64,000 nucleotides of DNA from Perkinsus chesapeaki (GCA_013115145.1 JAAPAO010000037.1:1-64000), one strand, 5' to 3'; shown: positions 1 to 11,944, counted from the first letter of the stretch. Translations and numbers: made by a program. Notes: generated from the sequence alone by a model not told the origin.

Positions 1-856
1 CAGACTCATGCCCAATTTGGGAGCCCAAAGTAAAACCACGAAAAGGCCATGTGGTGGCTGATAGTCACGACAATGGCTATCCTATAAATCAGAGCAATGA
101 TAATCACAGTAGCGATATCAGACAATGACTTTCAATCATGACTATAAGAATTATAAGAATAAACACTAGTTGATGCCAAACGACAATAATCCTATGGTCT
201 AGCCGCACTTTGCGACTATTCGAGCAATCAAATTACAGTGCTATTTTTCGTAAGCAAAAGGAGCTCTGATCAGGAGTTATGGTAAACGCACCAGTTCTTG
301 TGGTTGAAGAAACGTTTACCATCAGAATATGGACTATAAGCGAAATGCAATGCAGAAGAAGACTCCGAGGAGCGGTGATGCTCGGTACTATGAGTGAATT
401 CATAATGTTACGTTTCTGATTCAATATATTCCGGTTTCCGTCGGATAATTTGCGCTACATATAAGCTAACAGGAGTGTATCGACGTAGATGAAGCGATGT
501 TGTGCTAGTTCAGTGATTGAAATTCACCCCAAACAATAGCCAATTGCATTGGATAGAGTTCGTCTATACTCATCCTCTCAACCTACCCCATTTTTAATTC
601 TACTTTTCAAATACATATATCCAGCTCTGTGATGGCGCCATAACAGACGCGTCCCCGCACCCCCCGCACAGCCTGCGTGACGCAGGTTCGATCCCCGGTA
701 CAGGGAGCTTTCGTATACTTGTGACGCTTGGGGATAAGGGGTATCGGTTGTCGAGCATCTTATCATGTAATGATGATATTATTTAGGTCAGTTAAAGTAA
801 CATGAGGGCTTTAGGAAATTAGGGGTGTATTATCGTGCAGTTAGTATCTTACTATT
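1..856. other. Intergenic leader, no supported gene
   Basis: No frame here reads through plausible splice sites into a recognisable protein. A GC-rich patch around 640-715 contains a 6-bp hairpin (CCTGCG-TGA-CGCAGG) followed by GGTTCGATCCCC, which resembles a tRNA T-arm, but no acceptor stem, D-arm or anticodon arm can be folded around it. The stretch probably carries the promoter and 5' leader of the eIF2B epsilon gene that starts at 857. Confidence 0.5.
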
Positions 857-3800
857 ATGGGTGGTAAAAGAGGAGGTGCCGCCAAGCAACATAAAGCAGC
901 AGTAGCAGCTGATGATGATTCTACATCATCACAATATACTGTTAATGCATGTATTATTATGGCTGAGAACTTTGATGAAGGATGTGAAACTGATATAGTA
1001 TTTGAGGATGATAATAATCAACATATTACTGGTACTAAGTGGGAGCGGCTCAAAGGGGAGGGGTATTATATGGGTTTTAGGATTACTTACTTTACCTGGT
1101 GATACTACATTATTACAGCGTAATGTTGACTTAGCCATTGATACATTACATATGGGTAATGTATATGTTATATGCCGTCAATCTAATCTATCAATAATCG
1201 AAAATACTCTAACCCGTAGTAAGAGGATGACGGTTACTGCTGTACCTGATACATGTAATATACAACAAGGGATATATATACAACATCAACCCCAGGCACA
1301 TCGGTATGTGAAGTATTACGAGCATTCGGTTCGGGTGTTACACAGTGTCCTTTAGCTCAACAGGATTTCCTATTATTAAGGGGGGATACACTGGCCAAGC
1401 CAAGTGCTGTTAAGGTATGAATATGTAGTCTAATAATATTATAGTATTCTTAGCCATTATTGGATAACATATTAGCATATCATACATCCAGGAGGAAGGT
1501 AGCCAAGTCTGAGTATCTTATGACTAGGACATTTGTAATATAACCATATATAAGAGGCTATATATAGGTCTACAGGTCTCATCGTCACCTAGTGCTACAT
1601 CATCAGTTAGTGATATCCTTACTAATGTAGTAGTCGGTACTGGTGGTAGTGGTGAAGCTAAAGGTGACCTTAATGATACTTTACGTAAGGAAGGTATAAC
1701 AACTGGTGAACTATTGCATTGGTCTAATGGTATTGATTCAACATCATCCAAAGTGGAGCTATCGGAGCCCTTGCTACATTGGGGATTTGGTGCTACATCC
1801 AAGTTCAATGAAATACATTATAGGACAGGGGTAGTAGTATTGGTATTGTATATCCTTCTCCTCCATTAGTAGTTATTGAGTTATTATTATTACTATTATT
1901 ACCTTAGATACTAGGTGATGGAGCTTTAGGTGATGTATTCTCACCAGATGTATTCCGATTATTAGAGGAAGAGGCTGATTATAAGTACATAATTACCTAT
2001 ATATACCATTACTATAATGATGTTAAATTAGGTCACTACGTGATGATCTAGTTAAACTAACAATTGGTGCTAAGTTCGATGATGGTGTATGTCCATTTGG
2101 TATAGGTGCATGTATAGTACCATCATTACCTCATCAGCTTATCCGTGTAACTAGTCCACGTAAGTCTTACTGTCTTCTTATATCAGTACCTTTACTTGTC
2201 ATATAGGTTCTTACTTCGAGGCTGCAGTGACTATGATGCTGGATAAGTCTCCTAGGGACTTCCTAGTACCTTGGCCAACCCATAACATTGAGTCTAAGCA
2301 CTTGTATGCTAGTAAGGATGCTAAATGGATAGAGGGCGGAGATCATCTAACTTATGTAATTAGCAAAAGCCTGTATATTATAACAATTATTATAAAAAGC
2401 CAGGCCAATGGATGTGAAGTAGCATATGTTGATTCAAGAGCAAGTGTTGATCCATCGGCAACGTTAAATAATTGTTATATAGCACCAGGAGGTAGTAGAT
2501 GGGATTAGGGTGGTTACCGTGGGCTTTTACTTGTTACTCTTCTTAGCTACTATTGAAAAGGGTGTTACTATAGACTCAAGTATTATAGGACCTAATACTA
2601 TAGTGAAAGCAGGTGCTAGTATAAAAAGGTAATGATGTACTATACTAGGCAAGAAGGGGATTATTTGATATATAGGTCTATTCTACATTCACAGTGTATT
2701 GTATCACCATCCACTGGTGTAGAGTGTGCCACTCTACCTCATAATACATGTGTAGATAATACAGTTGTTAATACACCCATCAGTGGTATTACTATTGGTA
2801 CTACCTTACCCGACATAGATGAAGAACTACGAAAGATGGAGGTTATGATGACAACACTATCATTCTCTTCGTACTGCTATATAGGCACGATCCGCCGCAT
2901 CGACAGTCGAGTCAAGTGAAGAGGGACAAAAGGACACAATGGTAGAAGATGTACCTACAATGCTTGCTGACGATGATAAAGCAGAAGGAGCAGCACTGAA
3001 GGATGGATTCCGGGCTGAGGTGTGCTATAGGGTTTAAAGTCTAATAATGGTAATGAAAAATGGTCTAAATAGGTGTACGCATTCTTCAAAGAAGGATGGC
3101 AAGAGAAACAAGATGTTGGACATGTATGTCAACAATTAAGAATATATCGTACAACAGAGCAGGTGATCCAAATAGTAGAGGGGGTATATACTAGATATCT
3201 AAGACTGGCTATTAAGCATACCACCTGCTCCTCCTATTTACTACATCTTCTATACACTACTTCATGCTGTCCCTAATATCAGGCTCCACTGCCAGAGCTT
3301 TTAGCAGCAACTGTATTAGCACTTGCAAGAGTATGTTGTGATGTTATAACTTATAATAGTGGTAAGGCTAAACAGCCTTTAGTAACTTCATTTTATGAGT
3401 ATTGGGACGATGCTCTTGATGAACTGTAATAAATCTATAGCCATTTATTAATTACATTAATACCACTGTAGTTACCTTACTGAACAAAGTGATATATCTA
3501 AATGGTGGATGGATGCATTAGATGCATTGTGTGAGTATTGTCTACATCAAGGTGGTGATCTTGAAAGGGAATGTTGCCTTTTTATTTGGGTAAACTATTG
3601 TCATTCATACCACTCTTCTCGTAAATTATCTTAATTATTAGGGTATGTATACGAACGATATATTATCTAAGGATGACTTGTTAGCTTGGTGGGCTCAGGC
3701 ATCAGGTAATGATAGTACTGTATGAAATATATTGAGCACCACTTAATGAATTAAGATACCTATCGTAATCTACCACTTATGACACAATTAGTGGGACAAG

Positions 3801-3871
3801 TAGAAGATGACTCTGATAGTGATGATGACTCTGATAGTGGTGATGAGTCTGATGATTCCGAGGATGATTGA
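857..3871 (+). CDS. EIF2B5: Translation initiation factor eIF2B, epsilon subunit (many short introns)
   Basis: Catalytic subunit of eIF2B, the guanine-nucleotide exchange factor that recharges eIF2 with GTP in the cytosol. The first exons are 857-1031, 1081-1254 and 1296-1414, with introns of 49, 41 and 77 nt. The N-terminus is a nucleotidyltransferase-like fold: LLTLPGDTTLLQRNVDLAID, then VYVIC, then QDFLLLRGDTLAKPS, matching the family pattern L-x-P-L...Y-x-L then DF-x-L-x-x-GD. Around 1950-2230 is FSPDVFRLLEEEADY, where the family has a short segment before the left-handed beta-helix. Hexapeptide repeats follow at 2450-2800 (VTIDSSIIGPNTIVKAG). The 3' part (3290-3740) resembles the helical W2/eIF5C domain, including SKWWMDALDALCEYC. 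The protein ends in an acidic Ser/Asp/Glu tail at TGA 3869-3871, as in animal eIF2B epsilon. The W2 domain separates it from eIF2B gamma. Inner exon borders past 1414 are only partly resolved. Confidence 0.85.
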
Positions 3872-4000
3872 GAATAGGTTGACTATTCCCTCCAACCACC
3901 TAAATCGTTTATCCACAGAGTGCTCTTTCCTTATCACAGTCTTGTAGTTTTATTAACCATCATTACACCTTGCCCTTAATTGCCAGTTTACCATCCCCTC

Positions 4001-5449
4001 ATGGTTACCGAGGTAGCAGTAGATGGTCCGTCTCCTAAGTTGGGGGGTGCTGTTGCTGCTGATAATGCTGATTATACGTGTAAATCTAGCCAGAACTATA
4101 AAGGTGTTAGTCGTGGTAAAACAACTACTCTAGGAGCTATGGCCAATCTTGTTATGATGTGTATTGGTGTTGGTATACTTGGTTTACCATTAGTTATGCA
4201 ACAAGCTGGATGGATAGGTGGCTATATATTTATCATATTAGCTGCTCTATCATCATTATGGATGGCTAAGCATCTTGCTGATGCATGTGCCACTTACTCA
4301 TCATCAGATGAATGTGGCAATCCTATTTTCCCCTCCTATCAAAGTTTAGGTTATATGACATTTGGTAGAATTGGCAAGTTATCAGTTATTATAACTATGG
4401 ATGTATTTATGTTAGGCTTATGTGTTATATTACTTGTATTATTCGCTGATAATACTTTAAGAATATGGCCCGTCCTCACACGGACCTATTGGATCCTTAT
4501 ATACTCTGCTATTATGATGGTCCTAGTATGGATAAGGACAATGAAGCTTATAGCATGGTTATCGTTTTTAGGAGTTTTCTCAGTCTTTGCTACCGTAGCT
4601 GTAATTGTCGTTGTTGGTGTAACAAGAATGGCCAATGGACAAGGGCCAGATGGGCAAGCAATAACCTATTCATTGCTTAACTCATCTGATTTGGGTGCAG
4701 CTTTCGGTACACTGATGACATCCTTTGGTTTAACTGCTATGATACCTTCTGTCATGAATGGCATGGATAAACCAGATAAAATAGGCACTTCATTATATGG
4801 AGCATTTGCTATTATATTCTCAGTTTATATTTGTCTAACTGTTGCTGGTTATGGTGGATTTGGTAACTCTATTGCTCAGTATGGTGATATTGTTAGTGCA
4901 ATATCTGGTACTGCAGCTACACTTAATGATCAAGGATATGCTATAATAATATGCATTCTTGTTCTTTGTGCTTCGCATTTTTTGGCTCTATTTTGTCCAG
5001 TTGCCACTGATTGTGAGAAGTTAATACCAGCCAAAGCACCAAAGATAACTGTTTATATTATTAGAACAGCACTTGTTGGTGTATGTGCCATATTTGCTAC
5101 TGTTATACCTGGTGTAACTGATATGATTGCATTACTTGGATCAGTATGTGGAATGCCTAATGTAATAATAAGATACTATCATTTTTTAAATAATAGCGTT
5201 GTTATAATTTGATACTCTTCCCTCAGGTTATGTTGTTACCTTTATTATTTTATTGGAAGGCATGTCTCATAGATGTTACTGGTTTCAAAGGAATCTATCA
5301 GGGTCGCATTATCAAGTTCTTTGGAGAACTACTAATCTTGTTACTCTCTCTCTTCACCTTTTTCTTTGGATTGTAAGTCGTAAGAGTAGGTGTAATTCAT
5401 TATATCACTACTCAGGTATGGATCGATCAGGAGTATTATACTCAAATAG
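4001..5449 (+). CDS. Amino-acid/auxin permease (AAAP/SLC38-type) transporter, copy 1
   Basis: Exons 4001-5161, 5227-5372 and 5416-5449 join in phase to 446 residues; introns are 65 and 43 nt. About 65 polar residues precede roughly eleven hydrophobic segments. The first carries the family hallmark ANLVMMCIGVGILGLPLVMQ, followed by AGWIGGY. AAAP carriers move amino acids across the plasma or vacuolar membrane by proton or sodium coupling; the substrate cannot be read from sequence. I chose ATG 4001 because in-frame codons just upstream start with TTG, not ATG. The end was fixed by comparison with copy 2: both use donor GTAATAATAAG after CGMPN and finish in GLYGSI. It lies 130 bp after EIF2B5 and 307 bp before a tandem paralogue. 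Residues about 260-387 are nearly identical in DNA to copy 2, while the N-terminal half has diverged. Confidence 0.85.
4775..5178 (+). repeat. Gene-conversion tract shared by the transporter pair, copy 1
   Basis: This block matches 6435-6838 at a constant offset of 1660 with only two differences in 404 nt (4928 G/A and 4975 G/A). It starts inside the third quarter of exon 1, runs to the exon end and covers the first 17 nt of the intron, then similarity stops abruptly. A further identical run lies at 4711-4743. The flanking coding sequence is clearly more divergent. Confidence 0.9.
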
Positions 5450-5756
5450 ATACCACCTCGCTGGAGGAGGAGGAGTGCTTCTTTTGTTCTACGTACATTT
5501 CGTTGGAGATACTAACACAAGGCTTACATAGCCGGTATATATCAGTGGATGATGCCGTTGTGGGCTATTCACCGCTGTTCAAGGCTGAAACATCAAGCTC
5601 GATTGTTAGACATACCAACATCATCAACTTATTATTTGCCATCAATTTTCAGGCTTGGGTTGAGTGTTGTTGCGTTAATTGAGAAATCACTTGAACTCGT
5701 TCATATAATATCACTAACAACAGTTGTAACAGGTGGCGGCATCCTCTTTTCCTATT

Positions 5757-7113
5757 ATGGGGCTCGGTAAGTCGAACTCAGCAGCAACAGCAGTGTCGAA
5801 TAAGCTCTCTATCTTCGGAGCGACAGCAAATCTTGTTATGATATCCGTTGGTGTTGGTATACTTGGTTTACCCCAAGTAATGGAACAGGCTGGATGGATA
5901 GGTGGTTATATATTACTAGCCATAGCAGCAATAGCATCACTTTGGATGGCCAGACATTTAACAGATGCATGCGTTAAATATTCTAAGAATGGATGTGAAT
6001 ATCCAACTTATCAACAGCTTGGTGGATTAACCTATGGTAAATGGGGACAATTAGCTGTTATTATAAGTACAGATGTATTCATGCTCGGTTTATGTGTTGT
6101 ATTATTAGTATTATTTGCTGATAATACTATGAGAATGTGGCCTGTTATGAATGAGACTGATTGGGTTCTTATCTATGCTGCTTTTATGGTACCTTTTGTA
6201 TGGATAAGATCGATAAAACTCATCAGTTGGCTATCAATGGTTGGCGTTCTTTCGGTTCTGGCTACCGTAGTTGTTATTGTTGTTGCTGGTTTCTCCCGTC
6301 TAGCTGAGTATGTCGGTACTATAGATTATTCTCTATTCAGCTTTAACCAGTTAGGCAGTGCTGTTGGCACACTGATGACATCCTTTGGTTTAACTGCTAT
6401 GATTCCCACAGTCATGAACAATATGGATAAACCTGATAAAATAGGCACTTCATTATATGGAGCATTTGCTATTATATTCTCAGTTTATATTTGTCTAACT
6501 GTTGCTGGTTATGGTGGATTTGGTAACTCTATTGCTCAGTATGGTGATATTGTTAGTGCAATATCTGGTACTGCAGCTACACTTAATAATCAAGGATATG
6601 CTATAATAATATGCATTCTTGTTCTTTGTGCTTCACATTTTTTGGCTCTATTTTGTCCAGTTGCCACTGATTGTGAGAAGTTAATACCAGCCAAAGCACC
6701 AAAGATAACTGTTTATATTATTAGAACAGCACTTGTTGGTGTATGTGCCATATTTGCTACTGTTATACCTGGTGTAACTGATATGATTGCATTACTTGGA
6801 TCAGTATGTGGAATGCCTAATGTAATAATAAGATACTAAATGTGCTTGTGGTTGCCTTGATAGTTATCCTTCTTCTAGGTGATGCTCTTGCCATTGCTTT
6901 TCTATTGGAAGGCGTGCATTATTGATGTTGTTGGTATCCAGGGTATCTACAAAGGACGTGTCTTGAAGTTCGCTGGCGAGTTATTCATCATTGCTTTGTC
7001 GCTCTTCAAATTCGGCTATGGACTGTAAGTTTTGATGGCCGCCCGTCTCTTTGCTTAGTTAACTATCTTTCGTCAGGTATGGTTCAATTTCCAGTATGAT
7101 TAATTCTCCGTAA
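5757..7113 (+). CDS. Amino-acid/auxin permease (AAAP/SLC38-type) transporter, copy 2
   Basis: Exons 5757-6821, 6879-7024 and 7077-7113 give 415 residues; introns are 57 and 52 nt and sit at exactly the same codons as in copy 1. Hallmarks are ANLVMISVGVGILGLPQVME and AGWIGGY, then repeated hydrophobic spans and the C-terminal GLYGSISSMINSP. The N-terminal extension is only about 24 residues against about 65 in copy 1, so sorting signals may differ. ATG 5757 is the first ATG of the frame; a preceding ACAG at 5729-5732 leaves open an upstream leader intron. The two genes are a head-to-tail tandem duplication. Confidence 0.85.
6435..6838 (+). repeat. Gene-conversion tract shared by the transporter pair, copy 2
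   Basis: Partner of 4775-5178, 402 of 404 positions identical by direct alignment. One difference is silent (TCG/TCA), the other swaps Asp for Asn. The tract ends 17 nt inside the intron that begins at 6822. Confidence 0.9.
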
Positions 7114-7743
7114 CCACCACCATACTGAAGCGGTGCCGACCAGAGGCGCTGGCAAGTTACTTCAGCCCCTTTGTGTAACAATGGTTCCTTGTAAACTTTC
7201 ATGCTTGTGCTCGGGGATTCCCATTAGTTATTCGCTATATCAGCGACATCTATGGGATATCTTCAAGTGTTCCGTTCATTTCTGCTTATCGTGCTTGTCT
7301 ATTCCTCAAGGCTCATTCCGAGCATGGATATCATACCCGATAAACTCTGCTGTTGACAGCCCCCATTCGGTTACGTACAGCTACTTTTCTAGGTTTACTG
7401 TTCTCTTCCTCTATCATTATTAATTTACCCACTCTTTTCTAGAACGGTGTCGATCGTGTGTGGCTGTTCTCAGAGTGGTTTACCCTCAATAATGGAGGTT
7501 CCGTAATCATAATCATCATTAAACAACTGGTTTCCTACTCTGTAGGCAATTCCTCATTGAAACGGTGTCGATCGTGTGCGGCTGTTATTAGAGGAACTTG
7601 TTTCTCCATTCCACTATGTAACTTGCATAAATGCTTGAGTTATATAAGTCCTTCATCAATTCTTCCTCAAATCTATATTCACGATCATCTCTCACTTTGA
7701 ACATTACATACATAAACGACGGAAACAGTTTGTTAATTAAGTA
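7114..7743. other. Intergenic region between convergent genes, no gene seen
   Basis: Lies between the 3' ends of the second transporter (+) and the dynein chain (-). No spliceable frame is convincing. It holds one imperfect direct repeat described separately. Both genes must place their polyadenylation signals here. Confidence 0.5.
7443..7586. repeat. Pair of 26-nt direct repeats, 118 bp apart
   Basis: AACGGTGTCGATCGTGTG followed by one variable base and GGCTGTT occurs at 7443-7468 and again at 7561-7586, differing only at the variable position (T/C). It lies in the 3' region of two convergent genes, so it may be a remnant of local duplication or a regulatory element. Confidence 0.75.
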
Positions 7744-9799
7744 TCATGAAGGTGTTCTAACCTCACTTTGCGGCACCTTTCGCCCACTACTAGCAGGGTC
7801 CTTAATCAATAGATTCTAACAATACATTATAATACATTTCATCAGCGATACTCACCTGGAAGAAGCTCCTATTGGTGACAGGCGTAGCAGCCGCATCACG
7901 AACACCTGGTGCCGATCGAGCAACAGGTGGTGGTGGCATGCGCTCTGCCATTCGACTAAGGAACACCTTCATGCTATCCGCATTCTCTATGGTGTGTGTC
8001 TGAGGCTTTGTGCATCATCAAGAGCTACTATAAGGCTAATAAATGTTAGGCACCTCTTCTCTAGAATCGCCTAGATCGTCCTTCTCCGAATCAAAGAAGG
8101 TTTCTATTGGACGGGCTATAAACGGATGTAATGGATCGATGAAGTTAAACATATTATCTTACAAAGGAAGTCAGCATCCTCTTCGTTAAGTGAACGCCTG
8201 AATTGATCTGGGCCACCATCCTGTCCAGGGGGTAGGACAATCAATGCTCTTCCTCCATCTTCCCGATTAGCCTCTGGGAATTCACCACCATACACCTGTG
8301 CCATGATATGATCGTAACTGATTGATAACTATGACATGTTAAGGTACATATAACAGCTCACAAGAGGCGGCCATTCCGGGCTGTAATTCCTGCATTTATA
8401 GCATCAGACTCTCGAAGAGATGAGAACTCGGATGAATCAGTGGCACTGAGTCATACACACATTCCGAGAGTAGTCACAGTTTGTGATGATGATGATTATC
8501 ACATGATAGTAGCTCCATAATGACTTGCGCGGTGTCTTAAATGTACAATAACAGGCCGCCACTTCATCGGGTCTATTTTGTCGAATGCATCACAACGTGT
8601 AAGAACCTATGAACCCAATAATCTATGCACAGTTTACAGTGCGATAAGCTGACAATAATAATAGGATAACCACGGTTCGAAAGCCACTCTAAATGATCAG
8701 CTCCTTGGACATTGGTTTCGGATAGAGTTGAGCCTGAGAGCAGCCAAGACCTATGAATTAAGTATATCAGCCTCAGTTTTACCCTTCTTTTGTTGTGCTG
8801 TGGTTATGTTATGTACAATCTTATTATGCAATGCCTCTTGAGTTGTTATATCCATAGTATCAAATAATGGCCCACATATTCTGAATGTTAGAGTGGAGTA
8901 CTAAGCGAATAGCTACAGCAATGTTACCGAGATAAGGTCTCGAGATGTCCCTCAAATGTTGATATAACACTACTAGGGTTCATCATGTCCAGGCATATAA
9001 CAGCTACGAATCTACCACGTGTTATGTATCCTTGTAGTGATTGTTTACTAATAAGAATGTGATGCTGTGGATGCTCACAATAGAATAGTGATAGTGTGCC
9101 TGTTGCTGTTTATGCTGCATTGAGAACGAGTTAGACCCTTACTACCTATTTCCATAAAGGCCTCCTCATCCTTCCCCTTCATATGTCGCCTCATCAATGC
9201 TGGTAAATAACCAAAGTCGATTGGGGCCATTCTTGACTGACCATCAGTAACAACAGCAGCCTGTGCTGCCATTGTTGCTGCTACTAACAATTCATCATCC
9301 TTTGATACAACTGAGGTTCTTAGTTACTAAGCTCACGGTAAGCTTTTACCATTGGTAGTTGAAGCAGCTCTATTCTTAACCTCTTCATTTCCCTGACAGG
9401 CTGTTGAGACCTTCGTTATTCTCAACCCTAGAGGCTTATTCACTCTAGCATTCCCTACTGTATACCTCAATACTAATATCTACTACTTTACTTACCATTA
9501 TATAACCCTGCAGTGGTCTTGCCTTTATTAAGCTGCCGTTCGATATCATGTGATAATGTCTTGAAAAGTGTTCGCTTACCACACCCAGGGACACCAAGAA
9601 TGAGAGCCTAGAGCAGCGTACTATATCATCATCATCATTACGATGATGATCAATAAAGTTGTCCCACAGCTGAGTGATCTCTATTCAGTCTATCTCCAGC
9701 ACCGCATCCATCAGCTGTTATTGCTGTTGTTGTATCAGTCGTCTGTGAGGCCAAGAACTGTTGCCATATGTTGGCTTTCTCTATCGGTTGGATAACCAT
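7744..9799 (-). CDS. Cytoplasmic dynein light intermediate chain
   Basis: Accessory subunit that links dynein heavy chains to cargo adaptors; it has a Ras-like G-domain fold. Start ATG 9799-9797. The N-terminus carries NIWQQFL then the P-loop GVPGCGKRT (about 9590-9560), then DFGY and MEIGSK (about 9230-9130), then FVAVICLDMMNPSSVIS (about 9010), as in VLVLDLSKP of the family. Later come VLTRCDAF-DKIDP and HLRHRA-HYGATIM (8610-8510), matching VVCTKCDA and QYGAAL. The C-terminal exons are solved exactly: 8163-8304 (part), 8054-8115, 7856-7984 and 7744-7800, with introns of 47, 69 and 55 nt. They encode ALIVLPPGQD, RPIETFFDSEKDD, MKVFLSRMAERMPPPP and a Ser/Pro tail, aligning with the VFIPAGWD, KPPVRK and VFLMK blocks of dynein-1 LIC. 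The exon joining HYGATIM to YGGEF is not fully resolved. The gene implies a motile or flagellated organism. Confidence 0.78.
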
Positions 9800-9857
9800 G
9801 GTTAAGAACAGATACCTAAATAACTTATACCACCACAGGGGGCAAACACAATGACAG

Positions 9858-9882
9858 AAAAGCCCCGAAAGCGGGGGTTTTT
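9858..9882. other. Terminator-like GC hairpin with flanking A/T tracts
   Basis: AAAA-G-CCCCG-AAAG-CGGGG-G-TTTTT forms a 5-bp GC stem with a 4-nt loop, extended by A/T pairing. It sits about 60 nt upstream of the dynein chain start codon, so on the minus strand it would lie in the promoter or 5' leader. It looks like a bacterial intrinsic terminator but the context is eukaryotic. Confidence 0.4.
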
Positions 9883-10084
9883 CCTAAAGTTACGGCTCGG
9901 CCCCTACCGATTATTTATTCTTTACACAACTTATCTCCCCACATAGTAACCGCCTCTTAATGGGTCTCTTCACTAACCATCTAACGTATGGTTACTATAA
10001 CACAATAAGATTATCTTCTGCTTGAGTAACACATCAAGTTATATGAATCATCATCATTTAGTAGTAAACAACGATATCATGTTA

Positions 10085-10543
10085 TTATTGTGGGTCAGTA
10101 GGTGATGATGATGATGACGGTAGACTAGTAGTAGCAATGAGAGGAATATTCAACGAGTTAAGTATCTTTAAGGACCCTCTACAATTCCTCGACCACCTGT
10201 AACACCCAACAGTGGTGTCTACCTAAGCTGCCTTGCTTACCTAAGTTTGGCTATCCTCTCATCATTTCCACTTATCCTTCTGTCGGTACTAGTAGGAGCA
10301 TCATCTAATACATCTCCCTTCTCAAGAGATATCCTTCGATCAACACGATATGACATACCTGGCAGCATTCACGTGTAGTAAGGTGGGTAGATTGTTACTA
10401 TAATGACAGGGAAGCTGCTTAATACCGGACGGTAACCCTCGGCTGGTAGTACTAATAGAGGCTCCTTTCCTGTCAGTAATGGAAAATGGGGGAGGATTTA
10501 ATAAACACAGTCGACCGTATGGATCCTCTGATGATGACGACAT
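10085..10543 (-). CDS. Hypothetical protein, 115 residues, Ser/Arg-rich
   Basis: Three exons, 10426-10543, 10241-10358 and 10085-10196, join in phase (348 nt). Donors and acceptors are canonical GT-AG and the introns are 67 and 44 nt. The protein begins MSSSSEDPYGRLCLLNPPP, has a basic middle (MSYRVDRRISLEKGDVLDD, DRRISGNDERIAKLRWSR) and ends in a poly-Ser run before DPQ. No signal peptide, membrane span or domain is recognised; it is predicted to be mostly disordered. The strict frame agreement across two introns is the main evidence that it is real. Confidence 0.55.
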
Positions 10544-11001
10544 CGGAAACTTAAGAGATGCAAAGAAGTATTGAAGTATTACTTTAATTAAGGCCTTAAC
10601 TCAATAAGTACTACCTATCAGTGGTGGCATACTCTCATTAACACACTCATCATTCTAGCAGTAATAGGTTGTAGAAGTCTATGTACAATGGTATCATCTA
10701 CCAGTGATACTACTACTAGTACTATTGTGCTATTACCAGCGCAATATGGGTGGACAGTGATGTTAAATGTATAGGTTCAGTCGATATCTATCGATAAGGG
10801 GGGAGACAAGAGCTACTGTAAAGGAGATCATCATCATCATCACCATGAAGTAAGATGATAACAATACAGTAGAGTAATAATAACGAGAAAAAGAAGTGTT
10901 CGAAAGTATTAAATGGAAAGGACTGTCTGTAGCCGCAGCAGCAGCAGCAGTCATTATAGTTTCATCATTATCGTTAATAGGATCATCACCAACCATACCG
11001 A
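10544..11001. other. Spacer with triplet runs, no supported gene
   Basis: Lies between two minus-strand genes. It contains ATC/ATG and GCA runs. A minus-strand open frame at 10763-10996 begins MVGDDPINDNDETIM and has a hydrophobic Met-rich stretch, but no homology, splice partner or codon signature supports it. Confidence 0.4.
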
Positions 11002-11917
11002 CTATTTAAGCCTGGTTGTCTCGTTCTTTGTTCTGCATGCACGCATGCGTTTCTGGCGAGTAAGGGGGCCAGGTGATCCATCATCCGTGGAGTGTGGACT
11101 GCAAGAGTGAATAGTATCATCATCATCTGCGAGGAGAAATCTTTCATAACGTAGATCATGAACTTGAAGGTTGCGCTGTAATGCAGCAGTTCTACTCGTT
11201 CTCTCCAAGTTTAATAACCCTTCATTATGCTTGACTATAATATCTCTATTATCTTCTATAGGCAGCAATACATCAGTATCATTCAAACAGCAGCAGCCGA
11301 CATATCCAGCAGGCTTTATCACTCCATCAACGTTATGAATGCCAGATACCTTACTACTTGCTGCTGCTGCTGCTCGTCTGTACCTAATAGGGGTGGTATG
11401 AATGATAGGTTGAAGTAGTTAACACTTACATATATGAACCAGAGCATCCAGTAATAACTGAAAATAGCTCTATCTTGTTCATAGACCATAACATAGTGCC
11501 TTGTATCATATCTTTCTTTAATATTTCTAGTTTAACTTTATCTACAGGCTTCCTCTTAACACCTCTAGCTAGCTGCACCACTGGTGGTACTCCTGTAGAT
11601 AGTGATGATGTCGTGCCAGTTGGCGGACAAGTTGGCTGATGGCTATCAGCAATTGATGAGGATAGAGATTGACTGCATGTCCTGGACAGGAGAGAGTCCG
11701 GCGATGCTGGTGGCAGTGGCAGTAAAAGTGTTCTTGTTGATGATGGTTTGAGCAGCACTGTAGGGTTTTCCTTCCTATGATGTTCAATTGCTGATGGTTG
11801 TTCAATGGTTACCATCTGTAATTGGTGGACCAAGGCAGTTAGTATGCCTGCAATAAGGAATATCATCATGTAAGGTGGTGGTTGAACAAAAGACCATTGG
11901 TATAATGAAATATCCAA
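11002..11917 (-). CDS. Hypothetical single-pass membrane protein, about 289 residues
   Basis: Two exons, 11430-11917 and 11002-11383, joined across a 46-nt GT-AG intron (donor GTAAGTG) in perfect phase, 870 nt. If translation starts at ATG 11917, residues about 17-33 (MMIFLIAGILTALVHQL) form an uncleaved signal anchor or signal peptide; a start at 11869 would make it N-terminal. A long Ser/Thr/Pro-rich low-complexity region follows. Then comes a basic, partly helical section, VKRKPVDKVKLEILKKDM, and a conserved-looking block with TRTAALQRNLQVHDLRYE. The C-terminus is Arg/Lys-rich. No family recognised. An Ala run from GCA repeats lies just after the intron. Confidence 0.55.
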
Positions 11918-11944
11918 CGCATATGATGATTAGGCATGTCATGG

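Noticed and set aside
640-715. tRNA-like T-arm (GGTTCGATCCCC) beside a CCTGCG/CGCAGG hairpin
   Set aside because: No acceptor stem, D-arm or anticodon arm can be folded on either strand around it.
10763-10996. Minus-strand frame starting MVGDDPINDND with a Met-rich hydrophobic stretch
   Set aside because: No splice partner, no homology, and built largely on ATC/ATG repeats.
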